This document shows, piece by piece, positions 48,788 through 59,200 of a stretch of DNA of 64,000 nt. Origin of the DNA: Tetracentron sinense (lineage: Eukaryota; Streptophyta; Magnoliopsida; Trochodendrales; Trochodendraceae); assembly GCA_015143295.1 (NCBI GenBank), contig CM026571.1, positions 7,816,501 through 7,880,500 of the forward strand, read 5' to 3'. Both the position numbers and the translations under genes were made by a program. A model generated the notes under the pieces. It searched no databases. It was not told the origin of the DNA and saw nothing but the letters and a program-made list of their open reading frames with translations. The stretch's first letter is position 1, and every line of letters starts with the position of its first letter.

Positions 48788-50280
48788 GTCTGAAAGAAAA
48801 AGCCCTCACATCCTCAAGAAATGCATACAAAAGAAGAATAATAATAAAAGATGTTATTTATTTATAACAAAGAGGGAAAGTGCCAGTAACTTGAATTTTA
48901 AAAACTATTTTTTTATATTGGAATTACCAAATTACTTCTTACATTTCACTGAATTTACGAGATGGTCCCATTAGGCCATTACTAACCTTAACCCTCCTAC
49001 TAGCCGTGGTCATGTAAAAAAAAGCTATATTTATGCTGATTTTGTTGGGCAATGAAGGTCTCCTTGTTCCTGTGCAGTTGTACCCAAAAAAAAATTCTTG
49101 ATCTTTTAGCAAAAGAAACCAAATAGTTGAGTCTGTTTATAGTTGCAACTTGTAAGGACATGTTTGGTTCTAACTTTACACCTTCTAATGATAGTCCGCA
49201 GAGTTTTAAGGTTTTCAATCCGTGCGAAATGATGATAAAAGGCGTGAAAGAAGGAGGATGTGACCAAGCCCAATGTTACCTCTTTCGTCAGTTTGATAAT
49301 TTGCAATTCATCACTCTTGAATGAACCAACTCGCTAGGGATAGGATGAGATAGTTCGTTTCTCGATTCGCTTAGTTCTTTAATTTGTTTCCTTACTTTGT
49401 TCACTTATATAATATTAATATTTTATATATAGGGAATGTTATTGTTCACGCAAGAGCGTGAACAGTAACAACTTCACGTAGAATAAAAGGTTATGACATT
49501 TCTGTTAATAAAATGAATACAAAGGATATTCTTGAAAATGTGAAAGTAGTTTTGAATAAATATCCAGCATTAATGAGTTATTTACCAAATTGCCATTCAA
49601 TTTGGCCTTCATGAACTTATAAGCCCCCTATTATAAATATTCAATTTTAAAAAATATTAAAAATAGGTTTTATGGCAAGTTCACGAACTCAAAAACAAAT
49701 TCGTCGAACTCGAACTACAACTTCACCTAATTTAAAAAATAAATTTGCCGAACTCAAATAAAAAGTTTGCTGAACCCGAACAAAAAGTTCGTCAAATCAA
49801 AGTTATTGGGTTCAAGTAACAAATTCATGTTCATATATTTTACGATATGCATGTTTGTATACGTGTGCAAGATAAGGAAGGAAAATCATCACAACTAATG
49901 AGATATGAAACGAAAAATACATTAACCGGAGAATCATGAACTCTATATGTATCTAATGTAATCTTCCAACCAAATGCGAAAATGAGAAAAAATTAAAAAG
50001 AATTTGTAATTAAAATTTAAAATCTGAAACTTTAGTTGGTATAAAAACCTTAAAACCAAAACATGAAGTACACCCAAAATCATTTGATTAAAAAGTGAAT
50101 AAACTTTGTAAGACAATAATGCAAATTTAGGAAAGTAGTCTATAGGGAAAAAATGAATGAAAAATCTGATTTTTTTAAGAATCAAAATTGATAAAGTATA
50201 ATTCTAAAATTGTAAGGTTTCTCATCTTTTATGAAATTCAGTTGGTATAAACCATAAAACAAAAATATCAAGAGACCAAA
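48788..50280. other. SEND1 upstream region, nothing recognised
   Basis: AT-rich DNA 5' of SEND1. No clear TATA box, gene or bounded repeat is seen. Repeats of 'ttc(g/a)ccgaactc'-like text occur at 49680-49800. Confidence 0.4.
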
Positions 50281-50287
50281 TCATTTA

Positions 50288-50322
50288 CAGTGATAATCGG
50301 ATTTGACAAATCCGGTTATCAC
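50288..50322. repeat. Near-perfect 33-bp palindrome
   Basis: GTGATAATCGGATTTG and CAAATCCGGTTATCAC form a hairpin with one mismatch in each arm. It sits at the edge of a repeat copy ('taactatggttaagattcac') of the foldback family found at 50819-51182. Confidence 0.75.
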
Positions 50323-50818
50323 CCCTGAGGTCGCCACATGTCCTTTTTGAAACCTCTTAACTATGGTTAAGATTCACTCACTCCTAGGATTCATCCACCC
50401 ATCCTTGGTTTTTAGAAAAAATATTAATTCTTTTTTTAATATTTTAAAAAAAAGGTATAAAGTGAGTAGTTAATAGATGATATTTATGAGTCTTACTTAA
50501 GTGGAGTTGGGACTTGGGGAGAAAGAGGAGGTCTTTGTTGAGTAGAAGAATCTGTTGGGGTATGAGAGAGTTAATAAAGAGGAGAGAAAATGAGAAATTA
50601 AGAGAGGGTATTTATGGCTCCCACTGTGTAATGATGTGGCATCATAAATCTTAAAATGGAGATCAAAGAGGATGCCACCTAGGCATCCTATTTCTATAGC
50701 ATATAGTATAGATAAAACTTAGTTTAAAAAGAAAATTTCAGGGGGCAACTCATCCATGCTTATGTCCTCTTAAATTAAATTAAATATATCTAAGTAAAAA
50801 TTTAGATTTGTTAGTAGG

Positions 50819-51182
50819 CACAAGATTCTCTCAAGTTCAACTCGAGCGAAATCTCTCGAGTTGGAAACCTAGAGGTCGCCACGTGTCTCCTTTGACACCC
50901 CTTAACCATGGGTAAGGTTCACCCATCCTTGGTTTTTTTTTTATTAATTATTATTTTTTTAATTAAAAAAACTGTTTTTAGAGTTTTTTAATATTAAAAA
51001 TATTTTTTTAATTTAAAAAATAATAATTAATAAAAAAAAAACCAAGGATGGGTGAGTGAACCCAAGGGGTGGGTGAACCTTACCCATGGTTAAGGGGTGT
51101 CAAAGGAGACACGTGGCAACCTCTAGGATTCCAACTCGAGAGATTTCTCTCGAGTTGAACTCGAGAGGATCCTGAGCCTTGT
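50819..51182. mobile_element. Foldback MITE, ~360-bp near-complete palindrome
   Basis: Arms of about 170 bp are near-perfect inverted repeats. 'caactcgagcgaaatctctc', 'gccacgtgtctcctttgaca', 'accatgggtaaggttcaccc' and 'accaaggatgggtga' occur on one side and their complements on the other, around an AT-rich centre near 50985. It is noncoding. Partial relatives occur at 36240-36460, 50320-50440, 51240-51400, 62660-62720 and 63380-63545. Confidence 0.85.
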
Positions 51183-51699
51183 TAGTAATGATTAGTCGAC
51201 CCATTTGGATAGGTAACCGATTGCCTTCCTATTTCATCCTCCTCTAACTATGATTAAGTTTAACCAACTAAAGGTTAATATTTTTTATAAAAAAATCAAG
51301 TTTAAATGGATTAACCCTAAAGATGAGTAAATCTTAACCACAGTTAATTGGTGTTTGAAAGGGGACGTGGACCAATGAGGATTGGCATTAGGCCAAGCAT
51401 TTTTTTTCTCAATAGTACCGGTCCTTCCGGACGGCTAGAGCTCCCATCTCCTGGCTCTACCTTTGCTCCGCCTTGTTGATACTATAAAAAGAAAATTTTC
51501 CTAAAGTTATGCGGCTCCGCCCCTGGCTATGTGGTTGGCTTTTAGGCAACAACACAACAGTTAGTACAATTGCTAATCCTTATTCCCGCAGACTTATACC
51601 ATCCCTTCTGTTTGATTTGAGTGTTTAACACTGCTGGCTATGGGAAACAGGCCCATAGAGTTAATGAAGAAGAATAAACCAATTGTTTTAGAGATTATA

Positions 51700-52167
51700 G
51701 GGGACGTTTGACAACACTACAAATAAGTACTTATCAGTTAAAATAAGTATATTTGGTAAAATTAAATAAATAATAAGTAAAGTGGCTTGAACTCCAAAAA
51801 GTTAAGTTATCAAATAGGTACTTACATGGGCTGCATGTGTGTGGTGTGTGTGTGTGTTTGCTTGGGTGGTGTGAGTATTCCCTTGTCTTTGCCTTCAGTC
51901 ATTGCCTTGTGGTATGATTGAGTTTACCAAAAAAAAAATAGGTACTTATTTGAAAAAGTATTGATAAAAGACAAAATTTTGTCCTCAATTGTTTTTTTTT
52001 TATACAATTTCATAAATAATCCTCCTACAGCTCATACAGGCCATAATTACCCTTTTAAAAAACACTTATTTATTTGAGCTACCAAACAAGCTTTAAGTGA
52101 CATTTTAAAAAGTTCTTTTATAAATAAAAAGCACTTATAGCTATAATAGTGTTGCCGAACGCTACCT
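51700..52167. mobile_element. hAT-like MITE interrupted by a retroinsertion
   Basis: Terminal repeats GGGGACGTTTGACAACACT on the left and AGGTAGCGTTCGGCAACACT reading back from the right. Subterminal 'aataagtacttat' and 'acttatttatttgagcta' repeats occur on both sides. It is noncoding. The target duplication is not clear. Confidence 0.7.
51825..51935 (+). mobile_element. Short retroinsertion with 13-bp TSD and A-tail
   Basis: A 111-bp insert ending in poly(A) is flanked by AAATAGGTACTTA at 51812-51824 and 51936-51948. It sits inside the hAT-like MITE. The body has GT repeats and 'gtattcccttgtctttgcct', fitting the 3' end of a truncated LINE or a SINE tail. Without the insert the MITE sequence joins cleanly. 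Confidence 0.8.
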
Positions 52168-52230
52168 TAGCAAAGCTAAATAACTCTTTGTTGTTTTACC
52201 ATTAGGCTTCATCCAATTAGAATATCTGTA

Positions 52231-52408
52231 ACCCCCTAGGGGTGTAGCCCAATGGCCGAAGGACGAAGCATAAACCCGGAGGTCTCAAGGTCAATTCCCA
52301 AGCTCCCCTCAATATTGATTGTATGGGGTGGGGGTATTCCCTATGCACGGGAGACTAGTCTAAGTCTTTAAGGCTCAAGATATCCACGTTTATCAACAAA
52401 AAAAAAAA
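52231..52408 (+). mobile_element. tRNA-derived SINE
   Basis: A polymerase III box A-like TAGCCCAATGG (52245-52255) and box B-like GGTCAATTCCC (52289-52299) lie 33 bp apart, as in tRNA-derived SINEs. An unrelated body of about 90 bp and a 13-A tail (to 52408) follow. The probable target duplication is ATCTGTA (52224-52230) and ATCCGTA (52408-52414), with one mismatch. Confidence 0.78.
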
Positions 52409-53245
52409 TCCGTAGTCAAGCGTTCCTTCGACAGTACCTTAACAAATGGAAATCTCCTCCATCCCCTGTTCTTCCAGGTCTCACAACTTCACTATTAGAT
52501 GGGGAAGCCTCAGAGCTCCAGGGGACTACCCATGTTTGGAGATTGTCCAACTCGTAGCTCTTACGGCCTCCATCGTATGATAATACCTTACTACCTCAGC
52601 ATAAGCCATCTGATTTGAGAGGGTTGATGTCGTAAAACGTTTTTTACATCATTGTTGTAATATACATGGTCAGCATTGATGTGCCATGGCAAGAATATAC
52701 CACCAGAGCTATGTCGCCACTTTCCACAATTACAGTGACATTTCAAGGCTTCAGAAAGATTAGATTTAATACAAATCCTAAAACAAAAAAGTAAATTAAT
52801 TAAAAAATCTCTACCAAGAAGCTTATGATTATAGGGACCTTCAGTTCTTTTCCCCAGCGACCCAAATGAATATGGCAGGTTTTTTAATGGGATTAGTCCC
52901 CATTTATCGTTAAAGAATCTTCTATTCAATACGATACTAAGGTAATGCATGGTAATATGAGTTTGGTGCTATTACCAGAGCAACATGACCTTATTCTGAT
53001 AATCTCTTCAACATTTGAAGTGAGGGAGCAAGCCTGACAGTCAGCAATTTATTCGGATAAAAATTAAATAATTCATTTCAACAGGCAATTGATTCATATG
53101 TTTGCAATCATTACTAAAAACACATCCACGGATGACTGCATAAATCCTCTGCAATGAACAAGCCCAAAAGGCATGCAGGTTCTTCGCCATATCACAATAT
53201 TTAGGTGGTCTAACCACTACAGATTTTTGGCCAACAAACCAGAAT

Positions 53246-56200
53246 TTAGTATTCCTTATTTCCAAAATTCTTGCACCAGAGCTGCGAAGGTATTGGGCGA
53301 ACAGGTTGATGAGGACGTTGCTGCAAGAATTATAGTATTATTAGCTTTCAACAAATATTTGAGCACTTGATAGCATCACTATCTATCTATAGGTGTGTGT
53401 GTGTGAGAGAGTGAGAGAGAGAGAGTTGGGGGGGCAGGGGAGGTGCTAGTTCAATTTATAGTTGCATTGGTCTTCCACACAGGTTTTAAATAAGAATCCC
53501 TCTATTAATAATGGTTTACTAAATAGCTTAATTTCTACTCATTGTTCACTCATGCTTACTGTCTCTTCTATCATTGGGTGATATCGGGTATTATTAAGAT
53601 TTTGTTTCTTAGTTTCATTCTTTGTCTGGTGAGACTATAGTCTATAGTATTTTGGTGGGGCCGTTTTCCTGTCCAACAAACAATGTTAGAAAATTTTCTT
53701 TGAGATCAACTTTAAGCAGGAAAAACTGGTGAATTCTCAGTGTGCTCAAATAGACAACCATTGGTATGGTCATGGCATATGTACCGATTCATTCAATCCC
53801 CCCCTCCCCCTCCTTTTCCCTTTTCAGAAGTATAGTTTGCTCATTGTAAGTAAATAAAATTAAATTCTTTTACTTTTGATCCTGAATCAAAGACTCACTA
53901 AGCATAAGGTTCCAAGTGTTTTTTTTTTGGGAGAGCCGGGTTACTCAGTTGTAAATACGACATTCTTTTTTGATGGTGAGTTAGTACGTACTTTACCAAA
54001 AAAAAGTTAGCACGTAAGGACGGGCTTTAAACCCAGATTGCAGTTTCGACACCCAACAACTTTACTAACTTATTTTGCAATATTCATTCTCTCGGGTCTC
54101 ACGCATAAGTGTGTGAATCCAAAATATGATTGCAGAATGGTGTTCTGTACACTTACAGGGGGATTGAGGTGGAAGAGTTCTTGAGTTGAGAGTAGTAGCT
54201 CTCAGACTTTTTCTAAGAGGATAATCTTTTAGGAAGTGTGTTATGCAATTTGTTTCTTTAAGTTTACCCTCTTGTAAACTTGTCTTTACTGCTTTATCTT
54301 TGTAGAATGTATTTGTATCCTGCTTTCATCTAGGGTCCGTTCTTTTGCTGACTTGTAAAACTTGGCACTTTGCACTTTGTCAAGGTAGTTGTTAGGAAAT
54401 TTGAGTTACTTTGCCAAGGCTTTTAACAAATTTAATTCTTACTATCGTGAGATTTCAAGTCTTACCTTTTTTTTATAAGAAGCACGATACATCTACTTCA
54501 TCAAAAGAGAATGCATATTGTCAAATGACAAAATTGCCAAGTGCCAGACTTTATGTCTCAACAAAAGAACAGACAACCTAATGAAAATTCTGATTACCAA
54601 TCAAAAAAAAAATTTGCTAACTTATTTTCATTTTGTGAATACAAAATGTTCAAGCAACCATGACATAATATATACTGCTTTTGTATAGGAATGCCTCTTG
54701 AGATTTTACTACCTCTCTCTGACACTCAAAATTAGACATTTATCCATTTTTCTCAATGTTATATAATTTTGTGCACATGTAACTGGTAATTATGCACTAA
54801 CACCATCCTATATTAACCCTTGGATTTCAAATTCAAGACAGAAACTCTACAATGAGGAAACATATAATGTGATTTGACCTTTATTTTGACTACTACTTGA
54901 ATGTCATAGTAACAACTAACAACTAGCTATGCATTGAAAAGTTCATAACTATTCTACCGCATTGTGATTTAACCATTTGAGGTCATAAAATGGTAGGTCA
55001 CTTAGACCATAGATGTTTACTGTCATGAGCTGAACTAATCTTAAGATCTAAACATACGTTTGACCAAAATCACAGATAAGCATATAGAGAACTTCGTTAC
55101 AGATTCGAAATTCTGAATCTCATCCTTAGCACAAAAACTATAACAAAGCCAAATTGAAAAATCATGGGATCGCCTATAATTCGGTGTCTGCATAGAAAAA
55201 AGTTGGTCAGGAGCACTACTGAGACACCTCAAGGAGTGAATTACGTCCCAATAACTGCAGGCAGTATACAACTGTGAACTGTACAAAGTGGGGTCTTAGT
55301 GAGATGAAGACATCCATAATCCAAAGAAATGTATTCAAGTTTTCCAAAACCTAAAATGAAGAGACTGAAAAATTTCACGAAAAATTATTCCTGTACCAAA
55401 AAAAAAGTATGATACTACACGGGTTTCAGCTTTAGTGTGCAGTCCGTTTCAAGTGACGTAGGGTGCATGATCCAAATAATTTGTATGGCCTTCTTCAAGG
55501 TAAACTTAGGCTTTGGTTGGAGGTTTGGAGCTCTGCCTGACCTTAATGTATGGGGTTATATATATATATATAATCGGTATCAACCTGAAAGAGTAAGGAT
55601 ATAATATGACCTTACATGCCATTCATAAAAGGATAAACAGCAACTGAACTGGAGAGCTACTTAACAAGGTACTTGGCACCTACTGAATCAATCAAACGTT
55701 CATAATGGTTCTCCACCGAGATGTTTTGAAAACATGCAGTCGTAATATTTCTCACCATTCCCACAATTTAGTCCTAATTGCTGTTCACTTTTGCATACAA
55801 AGTATCCATAGATTTCTTGTAAAAAGAAGAAATCTCAGGAATCAACCTCCACGTAGCAGTCCCTCTGCATTCATGCAACCCTAGCGATTTATCTGACGAC
55901 TCTGAAGGCTCACGCATTGAAATCCTTTCAGCTATCTTCTCAGTCAAATCCTCCTCCCACCCTGGTAGCTGCAGAGATTGATGCACAAGTTACACAATAT
56001 ACTACCACCTCATCCCTCTCAGAATGTCAACAGAACTCGCAACCGGCTGGCAATGGCAAACCTTGCCAGCCATCAGATAGGTATTATGGTCTGTGTTTCA
56101 GCAGATCAAGGTGCCCACCTCCTCAACTCTTACATCCCTTCCAAGTTCCACCCCTTCCAGTTCCTAAATTACCATTTGCTGATCTAAGACCCTCAACCCC

Positions 56201-59200
56201 AGTGGATTCCAAGGGAACTTCCAGCAAGACCAAACCAAGGCCATTGCACTCCAACTCGAACCTTGCCCAGACCAAGTCCAAATACAAATCAAGTCCCTAT
56301 ATGACTGAACCCATTTCAAACAGCTTGCTAGAGTGGGATCCTCTTGAACTCGAAGTAGACCACCTGCCAAAAACCCCTACAACCATATTACCAGATGAGA
56401 ATATTTCTTGGATCGCGGCTTGATTCAAACAAGAAGAAGGAATACTTTCTAACCAACTTCATAGAATCGGATGAGAGGAAAACATAGACAAATTGGATAG
56501 GAAATTTGCTCCCTAACAAGAGTCGGAGCTCCAAATCCTCCATTTCCTCCAATGAATATACTCGTATGGAATTGTGGAGGCGCTAGCAATGGCACATAAA
56601 AGGTTTCCGCGACCTCATCCAGCTCCAAAATTCATCCCTGCTAGCTATCATGAAAACTCGTGTCAGTTTTGATCGTGCATCCAAGATTGTCCAACATCTG
56701 GGATTTCAGGCTCCTTTGTTAATAATTCAGCAGGTTTTTCGAAGGAATAAAGCAATTATGGATAAACGAAGTCATGAAGGTTCATGCAATAGTCATGTCC
56801 TTGCAAGCAATGCACAGAAACACGGCTAACAAGTCCCTCCCTTAGAAAGCACTAGAAGACTTCAAAAGCCAATTGGCTAATTCAGACCTCGTGGTTGAGA
56901 GAACTGCACCTCCTCGATTGCCTAGTGGTTGCTTGAAATTCTCCCAAACTCTAATTTCAACCAAACATTCCACAGGACCATCAACTTTAACCACCCTTTG
57001 ATATCATTGCAAAAGATGATTGCTTCTTTGAAACTCTGCGTCGTGTACAGGCAATTAACAAATGTTTAACCATAATTAGGTGTAGTGTGGCATAATGGTC
57101 AATGTTTCGAATAAGTGCGAGTCCCGAGACTAAATCTTGCCAGGAAATCATAGAGACCCATCCCTTTGCACCCTCTCCACCTGAAGATCGTTCAATCTTA
57201 AATGTGAGGCGCAGCCAAAGGAAATTTGGGACATGTAGTCATTTGTGACCCTTTTGGGCACTGGGTTGTGGGTTTAATCAAAAAATTGGCAAAGCAACCA
57301 ACACGACTGTCGAGGTATGGATCGTTCTTGATGCTTCCCTTTTTCCATCTCCTGGTATTTGCAAGTTGCTAGTGGAAAATGATTCAAGACTATTCTCCAT
57401 CAAATTATCCCACAACAAGCTGCCTCCTGGAACCTCAACCGATTTTTCGGAAGGCCGAGATATAGCTGTTTCAATGCAGCACACCTAATGACAAGACAAT
57501 CATTGTGCTAACTGGATGGCAAATTCTGCTTTCGACATCCCATCGGGATTCATCTACTATGTTATCCCCCCTGGGGTATTAAATCAGTTTTATCTGAAGA
57601 TGTAACTACGCTAAGTCGCTAACCTAAGCACTAAAAAAATGCATAGATTCTTCTTCAATCAATACCTTATCTCATATAAAACTATTGGGGGTCAGCAAGA
57701 AAACACAGAGATATAAATTCTACATGTAATATATATCTTTAGAAATATGATCCCTTGTTAAACTCTAACCCTGCCTAGGTGTTCTGCCTTGCCTATCCAA
57801 GACCCTTAGCACCTCAATCAGGGTCTAGACGGGCGCTCGTTTCGTTCAGACATCATCGCCTAGTGGGGTGTTTAGGTGTCCTTTCCAAAGCGCTACTGAC
57901 AAAGGTGATCCCCCAAGACTCATAAAAAGCATAGATAAAATTTAAAAAATAAATTATATTTAAGGTATCGAAAGAGGGGAGAGCCACACCCTCCTAATTT
58001 GCTCCAGTGGCAGCGTATCCTATTTGGGAGAGGAGGAGGAGGAGGTTTCAAGTCTCAGTATAGCCGTTGAGAGGCCTATCATATTTACTCACCTAACTCT
58101 TAACCTACATGTAAAGGAAAAAAAAAAAGGATAGTCAGAGAACAAGGATTTTTTTGATTACCTTTATTTTCTTTTTCTTTTTTTGATTTGTGAGAGTATG
58201 CTTAGCACTCTTTATTGTCGGTGGTGCGAGCTGCTTAGGAGAATGGTTGATATCTTTTATTCTTTTATATGACATTTCCTTATAAAAAGAAAACATTTTA
58301 AATGAATTACATTGGCTCGTCGCAACGGGCTCTCTTTGCCGTAAAAGAAGGTCGAATCCACTCTCTATGTCACTATTGTTTTTGTTTTTTTTATTTTTTG
58401 TAGTAAGCCACTAAACTATATTGCTCTTTCGTGCTTATTTGGCATTCATTATTTCGCAACTAGATGGTAAAATATTCTCTTTACTCAATTATAGATCTTT
58501 TTTTTTGCAGTGACATTGTGGTCTTATCACTACTTTGTTTTCAGTATTTAACCTATATTTTCAATAATATATGATTTCCTTTAAATTTAATTAAGTTTAA
58601 TAAATGCAACTAATTTTGGTTACCTTGGCACAACCTAAGTACCGCCAAGGCAACGCCTCACCTACACAATTTAACTAAATTGATTGTTAGTCACAAATGT
58701 TGCATATTGGAGCTGTCAATCTACTACTGTGATGTGTTAGGAAGAGAAATTCTTGAGGGCTCTACAATTTGAACATGCAATGCAAAAAGATATTTCTTGG
58801 TGCACTATTTGAAGATGCGTCAAACAAAGGGTCTTATCCCATAAGTGTACAATAATGCATCACTATACACATTTAAGGCCGTTTTCAAGTTAATTTGGCA
58901 TTCATTATTTCACTACTTGGTGAAAAATTCAAAACTATGCTCTTTATTCAGTGACAGCTCTTTATTTTTTGCAGGGACATTGTGGTCTTATCTAAGTACC
59001 GCCAAGGAGATGCTTCGACATACTTGATCTTTTGTCACAAATGTTGCATATTGGACCTGTCAATCTCCTATTGTCATGTGCAAGGAAGAAACATTTTAGA
59101 TGACTCTACTATTTGGAAATGTAGTGCAACAAGATTTTTCTTGGTGCACTCGTTTAAGAGGCATCAAACAAAGGGTCTACTCACCCTGAAAGTGTACAGC

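Noticed and set aside
55917..56423. 168-codon ORF as a host gene
   Set aside because: It is followed in order by a LINE endonuclease start and an RNase H tail on the same strand, so it is the ORF1-like part of a decayed LINE.
57278..57484. Minus-strand 68-codon ORF
   Set aside because: Shadow of the plus-strand LINE RNase H remnant.
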